From CAVVJA01 sp963809815 (GTDB lineage Bacteria; Actinomycetota; Actinomycetes; Mycobacteriales; Jatrophihabitantaceae): a stretch of DNA of 64,000 bases. The translations under genes were made by a program, and so were the position numbers. The stretch lies in the NCBI GenBank assembly GCA_963809815.1, contig CAWELM010000017.1:372001-436000 (forward strand), given 5' to 3'. The notes below the pieces were generated by a model. It was given only the letters and a program-made list of their open reading frames with translations, searched no databases and had not been told where the DNA came from. Positions 41,660 through 50,142 of this stretch are shown here, piece after piece; the stretch's first letter is position 1; every line of letters begins with the position of its first letter.

Positions 41660-42118
41660 GTGATCTCCCGACCCATGACCGATCAGCTCATCGCCGATGT
41701 GTGCCAAGACCTTGTCGACGCCGTGTTACCTGCCTTGACCGACGAGACACTGCAGGTTCGCGTCGCGATGGCCGAGACCGTATTGCGCAACGCAGCAGCG
41801 CGCGCAGCCCATGAAATCGCGTGGATGACCGACGAGACAGCCACCCTGATCGAGTACGCGAACATAGTGAACGCACGAATTCCCAACGTTGAGCTCACGG
41901 CCGCGTTGGCCGCCTTCGACGAGGCGCCCCAGTCCAGCCTGCATCTCGCGGACGTCGTCGAGACGTATGAGCGAGCGAGCCAGGCGTTCGCCGCAGCACT
42001 TGCCGGGGCGCAGCGCGAAGGGACGGCGGAGCTCGTCGACGCCGCGCGGGAGCTGCTGCATGACCGAGTCAGCACCGAGAAGGCGGTGATGGCCACCTAC
42101 GCAGTCGTCGGTCGGTAG
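41660..42118 (+). CDS. small helical protein, possibly DUF6285-like partner of the phosphotransferase
   Basis: 152 residues from a GTG at 41660, seven bases after GAGGAG. It is almost all helix (LIADVCQDLVDAVLPALTDE, VAMAETVLRNAAARAAHEIA, ASQAFAAALAGAQREGTAEL) and has no motif I can place. Small proteins of this size and pattern occur after APH-type phosphotransferase genes in actinobacteria, where one group is named DUF6285; I am not certain this is that group. It is part of the same operon. Function unknown. Confidence 0.5.
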   Translation: MISRPMTDQLIADVCQDLVDAVLPALTDETLQVRVAMAETVLRNAAARAAHEIAWMTDETATLIEYANIVNARIPNVELTAALAAFDEAPQSSLHLADVVETYERASQAFAAALAGAQREGTAELVDAARELLHDRVSTEKAVMATYAVVGR

Positions 42119-42134
42119 CGTCCTGCACTGCGGC

Positions 42135-42461
42135 TCACGGCACGCGAGAGTAGGTCGTCGGCCGCACGAGCTCCAGCGCTTCGTCCTGCACCGACTCAGC
42201 GAAGGCGTCATGCCATCGGCGAGCATCCGGATGCCCTCGCACCACGTCCAGAGCGCTCAACACACCGTCCGGCGACGGCACCCGCCACACGTGGTACACG
42301 GCGCCGAGCCGGCCGATGGCGGGAGATAGGGCAACAACCAGACGCCAGCCGTTCTCCTCGAGTACGGTCGCCATCTCCGCCATTGCCGTGGCGAACAGGG
42401 TGTACTTCCCGCGCACAAGCTGGATCTTCACGTGCAGGTAGACCGCTGGTTCGTCGGTCAT
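42135..42461 (-). CDS. NIPSNAP/dimeric alpha-beta barrel-like small protein
   Basis: 108 residues. The sequence VYLHVKIQLVRGKYTLFATA, then TVLEENGWRLVVALSPAIGR and LGAVYHVWRVPSPDGVLSAL, resembles the NIPSNAP ferredoxin-like fold, with the H-x-W motif at the middle strand. No catalytic residue is evident. It diverges from the SDR at 42541 across a 79-base gap that holds a perfect palindrome at 42500. Confidence 0.6.
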   Translation of the reverse strand: MTDEPAVYLHVKIQLVRGKYTLFATAMAEMATVLEENGWRLVVALSPAIGRLGAVYHVWRVPSPDGVLSALDVVRGHPDARRWHDAFAESVQDEALELVRPTTYSRVP

Positions 42462-42499
42462 GACCTCTCCTCCGACATCGGCTCGGCGAGTGTTTGTGG

Positions 42500-42513
42500 A
42501 CTAGCATGCTAGT
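42500..42513. promoter_or_regulatory. 14-base perfect palindrome, operator candidate
   Basis: ACTAGCATGCTAGT lies in the divergent promoter region between 42461 and 42541. The half site ACTAG/CTAGT also flanks the palindrome at 63026-63040, upstream of phaC. TetR/MarR-type binding is likely from size and position. Confidence 0.6.
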
Positions 42514-42540
42514 AACTCGACAAAAGGTGGGCGCTGCGCA

Positions 42541-43308
42541 ATGACCGTAGCCGGAGGGGCGCGTTTCGAGGGAAAGGTTCTCTTCGCGACCGGCGGCGCG
42601 TCCGGACTGGCGCGCGCCGTTGCTCAGCGATTCACGGCAGAGGGCGGCCGAGTCGCCGTCGCCGACCTTGACATGGGCCGGGCCCAGGCGACAGCCGCGG
42701 AGCTCGACGGCGCCGTCGCGCTGGAGCTCGACGTATCGGACGAGGCCGCCGTGAAGATCGCAGTTAACGCCGCGCGGGAACAACTCGGATCGATAGATTG
42801 CCTTTTCAACGCGGCGGGGCATGCCGAATTCGCGCCGATCGGCGACTGGACGTTCGCTCAGTGGCAACGAATGATGACGGTCCACGCCGGTGGAACGTTC
42901 CTGGTCTGCCGGGAAATCGTGCCGGTGATGCGCGCACAAGGCGCCGGGTCCATCGTCAATGTCGCCTCTGTGGCAGCGCTCGTCGCCCAGGCCAACAATG
43001 TGCCGTACGGCGCGGCCAAGGGAGCGATCACCGCGTTCTCGCGACAGCTGGCCCGCGAGGTCGCGCCGGACATCCGAGTGAACACCGTCGCGCCGGGCCG
43101 AGTTCGCACTGGGATGACCGAGCCAATCATGATCGAGCGGGCGGGCAGCATCGAGAAAGGATCCGCAGCATTCGGCCAGGGCAACCTGCAAAAGCGCGTG
43201 GCCGAGCCGGACGAGATTGCGGCTCCGGTGTGCTTCCTGCTCTCTGACGACGCCAGCTTCATCACGGGCATACTTCTGGTCGCCGACGGCGGCGAGACCG
43301 CAATATGA
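42541..43308 (+). CDS. short-chain dehydrogenase/reductase (SDR)
   Basis: 255 residues. The cofactor loop reads LFATGGASGLARAVAQRF, with Ala in place of a usual Gly; Asp in VADLDMG points to NAD(H). The N-N-A-G motif is changed to FNAAGH. Ser in NVASVAAL and VPYGAAKGAITAFSRQL with the Tyr/Lys pair are intact. ATGA overlap leads into the sugar-isomerase-like gene. Changes in two conserved loops mark it as a divergent member, but catalysis should be kept. Confidence 0.85.
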   Translation: MTVAGGARFEGKVLFATGGASGLARAVAQRFTAEGGRVAVADLDMGRAQATAAELDGAVALELDVSDEAAVKIAVNAAREQLGSIDCLFNAAGHAEFAPIGDWTFAQWQRMMTVHAGGTFLVCREIVPVMRAQGAGSIVNVASVAALVAQANNVPYGAAKGAITAFSRQLAREVAPDIRVNTVAPGRVRTGMTEPIMIERAGSIEKGSAAFGQGNLQKRVAEPDEIAAPVCFLLSDDASFITGILLVADGGETAI

Positions 43309-44135
43309 CCTCTGGTGAGCTCGTGCTGAGTCATTACAGCATGCGCCACGCCTCGTTCCGCGATCGCGTCCAGGCCGCGGCGTCGGCCGGATTTTCCGGG
43401 ATCGGTCTCAAGATCGCCGAGTACGAGCGGTTGTCGGCCCAGGGAATCAGCGACGCCCAGCTGAGTGATGTCCTGGCCGAGGATGATCAGCGCGTTGTCG
43501 AATACGAGGCCGTGCGTGGTTGGGCATCGACCGGTGCCGCCCACGAGGAGTATCGGCAGAGCCTCGACACGATCGACCGCATGGTCGAGGCGTTCGGGCC
43601 GCCTCACCACGTGCAGGTAATCGGACCCTACGAAGGCGATCTGGATGACGCCGCCGAAGGGTTCGCAAACGTCTGCCGCTGGCTTGATGACCGCGGCAGC
43701 CGGGCGGCCATCGAGTACCTACCGGAGATGAGCAATATTCCCGATGCAGTCAGCGCGTGGGACATCGTGCGCGCAGCGGCCGCGGATAACGGTGGGCTAT
43801 GCGTCGACGCGTGGCACCACTTCCGTGGCACGGACGACTTCGATGAGTTGGCGAGTGTGCCCGGCGAGCGAGTCATCGATGTGCAGCTCAACGACGGTCC
43901 GCTCACCCGGCAGGATCCGGACTACTACAACGATTGCACCAGTTACCGGGTCGTGCCCGGGCAGGGTGATTTCGACCTGGTCGGATTCATCCGCACCCTG
44001 GACGGCATGGGCGTCGATGTGCCCATCTCGATCGAGGTGATCTCGCTGGAGCTGGACCAACTCCCGCCAGTCGAGGCGGCCCGGCGCATCGCCGACGGTG
44101 CGCGGTCCGTACTTGCTCAAGCGCGCGAGCGATAA
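43305..44135 (+). CDS. sugar phosphate isomerase/epimerase (xylose-isomerase-like TIM barrel)
   Basis: 276 residues, ATGA overlap with the SDR. AP-endonuclease-2-type TIM barrel: LSHYSMRHASFRDRVQAAAS, GFSGIGLKIAEYERL, AAIEYLPEMSNIPDA with a metal-type Glu, GGLCVDAWHHFRGT with Asp/His ligands, VQLNDGP and VPISIEVISLEL with the last Glu. Family members isomerise sugars, inositols or hydroxy acids, or hydrolyse them. Together with the SDR it may handle a polyol- or ring-opened intermediate. Confidence 0.82.
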   Translation: MTSGELVLSHYSMRHASFRDRVQAAASAGFSGIGLKIAEYERLSAQGISDAQLSDVLAEDDQRVVEYEAVRGWASTGAAHEEYRQSLDTIDRMVEAFGPPHHVQVIGPYEGDLDDAAEGFANVCRWLDDRGSRAAIEYLPEMSNIPDAVSAWDIVRAAAADNGGLCVDAWHHFRGTDDFDELASVPGERVIDVQLNDGPLTRQDPDYYNDCTSYRVVPGQGDFDLVGFIRTLDGMGVDVPISIEVISLELDQLPPVEAARRIADGARSVLAQARER

Positions 44136-44167
44136 GCCGGACGGATAAGGGCTCCCGCACTCCCGAT

Positions 44168-44207
44168 GCCGATGTGTCGGCAAGCTCGTGTCCCGCTGCG
44201 CTCAGCG
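44168..44207. terminator. two small hairpins between convergent genes
   Basis: GCCGA/TCGGC (44168-44172 and 44177-44181, loop TGTG) and CGCTG/CAGCG (44194-44198 and 44203-44207, loop CGCT) lie in the 91-base gap between convergent stops at 44135 and 44227. Short stems without a T run; called on position. Confidence 0.35.
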
Positions 44208-44226
44208 ACGCGGCCGAACCATTCCG

Positions 44227-44982
44227 CTAGCCGTCCAGGAATGCCGCCTGCATCTCGTTCCTGGTCGTTCGTGGGTCATCCAGTAGCCGCTGGTACTTCT
44301 CACCCACGGCGTCGCGTACAACTTCGGCGAAGCGGTCTGGCCATACCGTGTTCTGGCCGGCGGACCAGCCGTCAAGGGAGCGCTCAGCAACCTGCGTCGG
44401 GCTGGCCTTGGGCAGGTCGAAGCCGGCCGCCATGGCGGTGTCCATAAAACCGGGAAGGACGATCGTGACGTGGGCCCCGGTGCCGCGGAGCTCTTCGCGC
44501 ACGGCGAGCGCCAGCATGAGGCACGCGGCCTTGCTAGCGCTATACATCGGCGCGCTGCGTGACAGGGCCACCGCCGCGGCGGACAGCACGAAGATGACCC
44601 CGGTCCCCGGCCGGTCGCGTGTCCCGGCGAACGCGCGAACGAGCCGCAGCGGGCCGAACAGGTTGACGTCGACCGCCACCCGGAACGTCTCCTCGTCCTG
44701 ATCCCCGAAGACGGGCCCATAGCAGGGGACGCCGGCGTTCGAGATCAGCAGATCGACGCCCGTCGCCTGCTTCGCCGCGGCGGCCATCGCCTCCTGGTCA
44801 GTGACATCGAGAGCCACCGGGACGACTCTCGCGGGATCGGAAAACGGCGGAAGTGATCGCGGGTTACGCGCCGCGGCGTAAACGGTGTCTGCGTGACGGG
44901 CCAGCGCTGCCTCTACAAAGGCAGCACCCAGGCCCCGATTCGCGCCGGTGATCAAGACCTTGTGACCCGCCAAGTCTTCCAT
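44227..44982 (-). CDS. short-chain dehydrogenase/reductase (SDR)
   Basis: 251 residues from the ATG at 44982 with AGAGGCG before it; the frame reaches 45090, but that part is not SDR-like. Cofactor loop VLITGANRGLGAAFVEAA, SNAGVPCYGP, Ser in VLSAAAVAL and PMYSASKAACLMLALAV with the Tyr/Lys pair. It is the paralogue of the SDR at 3081-3842. The C-terminus RLLDDPRTTRNEMQAAFLDG is extended. It diverges from DUF302 with an inverted repeat (45087) in the gap. Confidence 0.85.
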   Translation of the reverse strand: MEDLAGHKVLITGANRGLGAAFVEAALARHADTVYAAARNPRSLPPFSDPARVVPVALDVTDQEAMAAAAKQATGVDLLISNAGVPCYGPVFGDQDEETFRVAVDVNLFGPLRLVRAFAGTRDRPGTGVIFVLSAAAVALSRSAPMYSASKAACLMLALAVREELRGTGAHVTIVLPGFMDTAMAAGFDLPKASPTQVAERSLDGWSAGQNTVWPDRFAEVVRDAVGEKYQRLLDDPRTTRNEMQAAFLDG

Positions 44983-45086
44983 GAACGCCTCTAAGTCGCT
45001 GGTGCCGATGTTCTGTCGGTGCGTTGAGTCGCAGTCGTCAAGCATCATGGCAGGCGGCTGCGGAGCCTCGGCCGCAGGTCGAGCCA

Positions 45087-45100
45087 GCACTGGTCAGTGC
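45087..45100. promoter_or_regulatory. inverted repeat GCACTG-GT-CAGTGC
   Basis: A perfect 6+2+6 repeat in the 204-base divergent gap between the SDR (start 44982) and the DUF302 gene (start 45187). It lies 87 bases upstream of the DUF302 start. Operator role inferred from symmetry and place. Confidence 0.5.
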
Positions 45101-45186
45101 GATATGTCGCCGAGTAGGTTGGCGGCGCCAGGTGAGCCTGACACCACAGAGCGCGGTCACCAACCAGGTCGGAAAGGTGGTCCACC

Positions 45187-45591
45187 ATGACCGACGAGCG
45201 GCTGACCGCAGATGGAGATGTCGTGACCAAGCTCAGCGCTCAGTCGGTACGCGATGCGGCGGCCAAGCTCAGCGCCATGATCAGCGCGAAAGGGATGAAG
45301 CTGTTCGCCGTCATCGACCAAGCCGCTGAGGCCCGCGAGGTCGGGCTCACGCTGCGGGAAACCACGTTGGTCATCTTCGGCAGCCCGAAGGCGGGTACGC
45401 CGGTGATGGCCGCCTCACCTCTGTTCGCGCTTGACCTGCCGCTCAAGGTGCTGATCTGGGACGACGGCGACCAGACCAAAGTCTCTTACTACGCTCCCGC
45501 CGCGCTAGCTGCCAAGCATCATCTCAGCGCCGACCTGGCCGCCACCCTGTCCGGCATCAACGCGCTGACCGATGCGCTCGCGGCTTCCTAG
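45187..45591 (+). CDS. DUF302-family protein
   Basis: 134 residues, ATG at 45187 after GGAAAGG. The DUF302 marks are KLSAMISAKGMKLFAVIDQA, then LRETTLVIFGSPKAGTPVMA and ALDLPLKVLIWDDG. Members form small dimeric alpha/beta folds; their role is not established, and some occur with heavy-metal or stress genes. It is isolated from its neighbours, with its own promoter region and a convergent Rieske gene. Confidence 0.85.
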   Translation: MTDERLTADGDVVTKLSAQSVRDAAAKLSAMISAKGMKLFAVIDQAAEAREVGLTLRETTLVIFGSPKAGTPVMAASPLFALDLPLKVLIWDDGDQTKVSYYAPAALAAKHHLSADLAATLSGINALTDALAAS

Positions 45592-45642
45592 CGCCAAATT
45601 CTCACTACCGTCAGGGCTCGCCCGAGCGTAGGGGCCTTGTGA

Positions 45643-46686
45643 TCAGCGGGTCGCGGACCGGACGCGCTCCTCGGAGAGCAAGGCGTCGACAATCTGGTAG
45701 GCCCGGATCGCCGCCGCGTCCGCGGCCGCGCTGACGCCACTGCCGATGGAATCTGGCGCCGTGGCCTGGATCGTCTCCAACAGCGGCTGATCTTCGACCA
45801 TCGTGCCCTCATACACCTCGCGCAACCGTTCCGTCACCGACTCGTCGTGGAGCGCGTAGTTGCGGGCGGCTCGCCAAATGATCATCGTGTGTGCCGGATC
45901 GATTGGCGTGAAGGCGCGAACGAACATGCCGCGGAAGACCCGCGAATCCCCTTCGGGACCGAGAATGTCCATCTCGTCGACGTGCAGTGCCGGTGACACA
46001 AAGGTGCCCGTCTCCCGCTGGGTATACGTGAGATCTGCGGCCAACCCGGTCGCGTCGTGCTGCCAATCGGCCAACGGAGCCGGGCTGAAGGTGCGGGTAT
46101 AGGACACCGTCGTCTCGGCGACCTCGATCCGAAGCGGCGGCGGGTCCTCGACGTAGCCACGATGGATCCGGTGCGGGTGGACATACGGAAAATGAGTGCG
46201 GTCCAACGCGTTGTCGTGCAGCAGCATGTAGTTGGCGGCCATCTGCAGCGATCCGCCCAGCGTGGTCCAGCCCGACTCTCGGAGCTCCGGTACGTCAGGC
46301 GGCTCGACGCTCCGGCTCCGGGCGACGTTCCCCAACCACACCCAGACGAACGGCGGCCGCTCCCGAACCGGGTAGCTGCGCACCCGGGCGCCGTACGGGA
46401 CATGGGTCTGGGACGGCACCTGCACGCAAGCGCCGGTCGACGCATAGGTGAAGCCGTGATAGGCGCACACGACCTGGTCGTCGACGAGGGAACCCATGGA
46501 GAGCGGTACCGCGCGGTGCGCGCACCGGTCGTCGAGGGCGGCGATCTCACCGGTGGACTGTCGGAACAGGACCACCCGCCGATCGAGCAGCTGTCTCGCA
46601 AGAAGGGACGCATCCACCTCGTCGCTGGTCGCCGCGACATACCAACAGTTGAGCGGGTAGTTCTCCCGTCCGAGCGAGGCCTTCAC
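45643..46686 (-). CDS. Rieske oxygenase 5, VanA-like
   Basis: 347 residues from a GTG at 46686. Starts LGRENYPLNCWYVAATSDEV as in vanillate O-demethylase oxygenases. Rieske ligands are DRCAHRAVPLSMG (Cys55/His57) and VVCAYHGFTY (Cys74/His77). The iron site is LHDNALDRTHFPYVH with His165 and His170 and an Asp at the bridging position, unlike the other four oxygenases of the window. It lies 22 bases downstream of its likely reductase. The substrate is probably a methoxy- or ring-type aromatic or alicyclic acid, but this cannot be told from sequence. Confidence 0.9.
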   Translation of the reverse strand: MKASLGRENYPLNCWYVAATSDEVDASLLARQLLDRRVVLFRQSTGEIAALDDRCAHRAVPLSMGSLVDDQVVCAYHGFTYASTGACVQVPSQTHVPYGARVRSYPVRERPPFVWVWLGNVARSRSVEPPDVPELRESGWTTLGGSLQMAANYMLLHDNALDRTHFPYVHPHRIHRGYVEDPPPLRIEVAETTVSYTRTFSPAPLADWQHDATGLAADLTYTQRETGTFVSPALHVDEMDILGPEGDSRVFRGMFVRAFTPIDPAHTMIIWRAARNYALHDESVTERLREVYEGTMVEDQPLLETIQATAPDSIGSGVSAAADAAAIRAYQIVDALLSEERVRSATR

Positions 46687-46708
46687 CGCACACCGTTTCC
46701 CGAGCCGT

Positions 46709-47704
46709 TCACAGGTCGAGCTCCAATCGATCAGACAGTGCCCGGCCCACGCAGATCATCATGTACTCGTTGGCGTCTCGCTCCTCCTGGGTGAGCAGCG
46801 AGTCACGATGGTCGGGCGTTCCGGACAGCACCGCAGTCTCGCAGGTGCCGCAGACGCCTTCGAGACACGACGAGAGCACGCTCACGCCGTTCTCCTCGAG
46901 CACCTCGATGATCGACTTGCCGGGCGGGACCGTGACCGTAACGCCCGAGCGCTGACACGACACCTCGAATGCGGAGTCACCCCCGGCCGCCACCTCGGGC
47001 TGGGGCTTGGCGGCGAAGCGCTCCACGTGAAGCGCGCCGGCGGGCCACGCCGCACACTGCCGCTCGGTGGCGGTGAGCAATGGTTCCGGCCCACAGCAGT
47101 AGATCAGCACGCCTTCCGACGGGGATGCCAGGATCTCGTCCAACGGCAGCAGGCCGCGCGTGTCCTCAGGCCACGGCGTCACCCGGTCGCCGTATTGCGC
47201 AAGCTCTCCGACGAACGCCATCGACTCTCGGCTGCGGCCGCCGTAAAACAGCTGCCAGTCAGCCCCGGCATCCGTCGCCGCCTCGAGCATCGGCAGGATC
47301 GGGGTGATGCCGATCCCACCGGCAATGAAAATGTAACGATCAGCGCCGAGAAGCGGAAAGTGGTTGCGCGGGCCACGGACAGCAACAGCGTCGCCGACAT
47401 TCACCGTCTCGTGGACCCGCCGAGAGCCGCCCCGCCCGCGGGCATCGAGCAGCACACCGATCCGCCAGCTGTGTTGATCACCCGGCGAACCGCATAGCGA
47501 GTACTGGCGCACTACGGTGTCGTCCAGCAGCACGTCGATATGCGCGCCAGGTGTCCAGGCCGGCAGCTTGGCTCCGGTCGGATCGGCGAGCGTCAGCGAG
47601 ATAACGCCTTCCGCTCGCATGTTGCGGGCGGTCACGACGAGATCGGCTCGGCGTTCGGAGAACACCGTCGACATAGCGGTGGTAGGCGCGTCGCCTGACG
47701 TCAT
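46709..47704 (-). CDS. VanB/phthalate-dioxygenase-reductase-like oxidoreductase
   Basis: 331 residues in the order FMN/FNR-like barrel, NAD domain and C-terminal plant-type [2Fe-2S] domain. VVRQYSLCGSPGDQ is the flavin-binding R-x-Y-S motif, IFIAGGIGITPILPM the NAD domain, and SSCLEGVCGTCETAVL the cluster loop, with Cys280, Cys285, Cys288 and a last Cys318. It should pass electrons from NAD(P)H directly to oxygenase 5. It is the only reductase for Rieske oxygenases in the window and may serve the others as well (inference). Confidence 0.9.
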   Translation of the reverse strand: MTSGDAPTTAMSTVFSERRADLVVTARNMRAEGVISLTLADPTGAKLPAWTPGAHIDVLLDDTVVRQYSLCGSPGDQHSWRIGVLLDARGRGGSRRVHETVNVGDAVAVRGPRNHFPLLGADRYIFIAGGIGITPILPMLEAATDAGADWQLFYGGRSRESMAFVGELAQYGDRVTPWPEDTRGLLPLDEILASPSEGVLIYCCGPEPLLTATERQCAAWPAGALHVERFAAKPQPEVAAGGDSAFEVSCQRSGVTVTVPPGKSIIEVLEENGVSVLSSCLEGVCGTCETAVLSGTPDHRDSLLTQEERDANEYMMICVGRALSDRLELDL

Positions 47705-47726
47705 TGTCTGCTCCCCCGCCGGCTGC

Positions 47727-48758
47727 TCAGGGCACGACCACGGCGCGACCGGACAGCTGGCCTTTCTCCATCAGCTGATACGCGTGCACCCCCTGGTCGA
47801 GTGGAAATCGTTCGATGTGTGGCGTGATCAGCCCGCGCTGGGCCAACGCGATGACCTCGTACAGCTCCGGGAGCGTGCCCCAGAAAGACGTCGTCAAGTT
47901 CACCTCGTACGGCAGCGCGTAGAAATTCCACGTGTAGTTACCGGCCGCGGCACCGATGATGATCAAGTCGCCCGCCGGACGGATCACCGCGGCGCCCAGG
48001 CTGATCGTCGGCGCGGCTCCGACGAAGTCAAGTACGACATCGGCCTTGCCACCGGCCGCATCGACCACGGCCGATGTGGCCTCGTCCCCTGCGGCCACGG
48101 CGGCCTCCGCGCCGACCTCCATCGCCAGGTCGAGCGCCGACTCACGCGCGTCCACGGCGACGACCTTTGCAACAGAGAGGGCTTCGAGGATCTGGATCGC
48201 GATATGCCCGAGACCGCCGACGCCGATCACGACCACCGATGAGTCCGGGGTCAGCTTCGGCAGCACTCGCTTTACGGCACGGTACGGGGTGAGACCGGCA
48301 TCGGTGAGCGGCGCTGCGACCGCCGGATCCAGGTCACCGATCGGTACGAGCCGCCGCGGATCGTGCACGAGCAGGTACTCGGCCAACCCACCGTCGAGAC
48401 CGAACCCGATGCCAGGCGGGCCCTCCAGGCCGTGGATGCAGAAGTTCTCGGCGCCGGCGGCACACGGTTTGCATCGGCCGCAGCCGTACAGGCCGTAGAC
48501 GGCGACCGGCAGACCTTCCTCGACGCCGCGCACACCGGGGCCGATCGAGTGAACCCAGCCGGCATTCTCGTGACCCATCACGAATGGTGGCCCCCACGGC
48601 GCCATGCCCTCCTGGAACTCGTGCATGACATGCAGGTCGGAGTGGCACAGCCCAGCACCACCGACCTTGATGACCACCTGGCCTGGGCCGGGCTCGGGGT
48701 CGGGCAGGTCGAGCAGCTCCGGATCGGACTGGAATCGCTTGAGCTGCAGTGCACGCAC
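47727..48758 (-). CDS. zinc-dependent alcohol dehydrogenase
   Basis: 343 residues from a GTG at 48758 behind GAGGAGG. Catalytic zinc ligands are in VGGAGLCHSDLHVM (Cys38) and GHENAGWV; the structural zinc loop is YGCGRCKPCAAGAENFC. The Rossmann part is VVVIGVGGLGHIAIQIL followed by VAVDARE, an NAD(H)-type acidic end. It is of the class that oxidises medium-chain or cyclic alcohols. It sits between the oxygenase/reductase pair and the dehydrogenase complex, all on the same strand, and is likely cotranscribed. Confidence 0.88.
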   Translation of the reverse strand: MRALQLKRFQSDPELLDLPDPEPGPGQVVIKVGGAGLCHSDLHVMHEFQEGMAPWGPPFVMGHENAGWVHSIGPGVRGVEEGLPVAVYGLYGCGRCKPCAAGAENFCIHGLEGPPGIGFGLDGGLAEYLLVHDPRRLVPIGDLDPAVAAPLTDAGLTPYRAVKRVLPKLTPDSSVVVIGVGGLGHIAIQILEALSVAKVVAVDARESALDLAMEVGAEAAVAAGDEATSAVVDAAGGKADVVLDFVGAAPTISLGAAVIRPAGDLIIIGAAAGNYTWNFYALPYEVNLTTSFWGTLPELYEVIALAQRGLITPHIERFPLDQGVHAYQLMEKGQLSGRAVVVP

Positions 48759-48788
48759 GGGTTCCTCCTCGTAGTCCGGGCGGGCAGA

Positions 48789-50141
48789 TCAGGCCAGCAG
48801 AGACAGCGGATTCTGCAGTTGGTCGACGACGGCGCGAAGATAGTCGGCGGCGGGTGCCCCGTCCACGGCGCGGTGGTCGAACGTCAGACTGAGCGTCAAC
48901 ACCTGCGTGCGTGCCGGCGTGGCACCGTCCCAGCGAACGGAGTCGCGCAGCCGGCCGACACCGAGGATGGCGACCTGTCCCGGCGTGATCACCGGAGTGA
49001 AGAAGTCGATGCCGAAGCTGCCGAGTGTGCTCACCGTGAACGTGCCGCCCTCGAGGTCGGGCAACGCCAGCTTCCCGGTGCGAGAACCGGCGGCCAGCCG
49101 CTTTGTCTCGGCCGCGATGCTCGACAGCGGCAGCTGGTCGGCGTTCTTCACAACTGGGACGATCAGGCCGTCGTCGAGCGCAACCGCTATCCCGACGTTG
49201 ATGTCGGACTGGACGAGGATGCTCTGCTCCTGCACCGACGCGTTCAACCGCGGATGCCGGACCAGGGCCAAGGCCGCCGCCCGCACGATGAAGTCGGTGA
49301 TCGTGGGTACCGCGATACCGGCCGCTGACCACTGTTCTTTGAGCCGGGCCCGCAGGTCGACGGCGGCGTCCATCGTGGCGTCCGTTCCCAGCGTGAGCTG
49401 GGCCATCTCTTGCAGGCTCGCGAGCATCCGCGACGCGATGACGCCCCGCATGCCGGTCAGCGGGATCACCTGCGCCGGCAAGCCGGGCTCCACGGCGCCC
49501 TGTCTCGCGGCCGCAGCGGTTACGTCGGCACGACGGATCTTGCCGCCCGGGCCGGCCGGCACCGCGCCGAGATCTACACCGGCGGCGACGGCGTCCCGGC
49601 GTACCAGCGGCGAGACAACACCGGGCCCCTGAGCCTGAGCAGCTGATGCGGCAACGGCCGGTAGTTCGAGAGCGTCGATAACGTCCGCGGTGATGACGCG
49701 GCCGCTCGGCCCCGTGCCACGTAATTGCGTCACGTCGACGCCGCGCTCCCGAGCCACTCTCCGGGCGTTGGGGGACACGAACTGGCGGCCCGTTTGCATT
49801 GGCGGCGTCAGCGCGCCGGGCTCAGCGGCGACCACCGGTTCGGGAGCCTGCGCTGCTGCCGTTGGCGCCGCCGGGGCGGCGGCCGATGTCGCGGGTACTG
49901 CCTCACCCTCCGCCAGCAGCCAGCCGACCAACGCACCGGGCGGAAGCTCCGAACCCTGCGCCACCGCGGGATGGAACAGGCCCGCAGCCTCGGCTTCCAC
50001 GTCGACTTCGACCTTGTCGGTGGCCAGCCGCATCAACGGCTCGCCGGGCTGGACCAGGGTGCCGGCAGTCACGAGCCACTCTTCGATCAGCCCGGTCTCC
50101 ATCGTCAACCCGAGCTTCGGGAGGAGCACCTCGATCGCCAC
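48789..50141 (-). CDS. dihydrolipoamide acyltransferase (E2) of a 2-oxoacid/acetoin dehydrogenase complex
   Basis: 450 residues from the GTG at 50141, one base after the E1beta stop. Order: lipoyl domain with RLATDKVEVDV (Lys43), an Ala/Pro-rich linker, an E3-binding domain (FVSPNARRVARERGVDVTQL), a second E3-binding-like domain (VSPLVRRDAVAAGVDL), then a catalytic domain ending LTFDHRAVDGAPAADYL with the His and Asp of the active site. Two E3-binding domains in a row are unusual. No E3 gene is in the window, so the housekeeping lipoamide dehydrogenase may be used. Confidence 0.88.
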   Translation of the reverse strand: MAIEVLLPKLGLTMETGLIEEWLVTAGTLVQPGEPLMRLATDKVEVDVEAEAAGLFHPAVAQGSELPPGALVGWLLAEGEAVPATSAAAPAAPTAAAQAPEPVVAAEPGALTPPMQTGRQFVSPNARRVARERGVDVTQLRGTGPSGRVITADVIDALELPAVAASAAQAQGPGVVSPLVRRDAVAAGVDLGAVPAGPGGKIRRADVTAAAARQGAVEPGLPAQVIPLTGMRGVIASRMLASLQEMAQLTLGTDATMDAAVDLRARLKEQWSAAGIAVPTITDFIVRAAALALVRHPRLNASVQEQSILVQSDINVGIAVALDDGLIVPVVKNADQLPLSSIAAETKRLAAGSRTGKLALPDLEGGTFTVSTLGSFGIDFFTPVITPGQVAILGVGRLRDSVRWDGATPARTQVLTLSLTFDHRAVDGAPAADYLRAVVDQLQNPLSLLA

Positions 50142-50142
50142 G

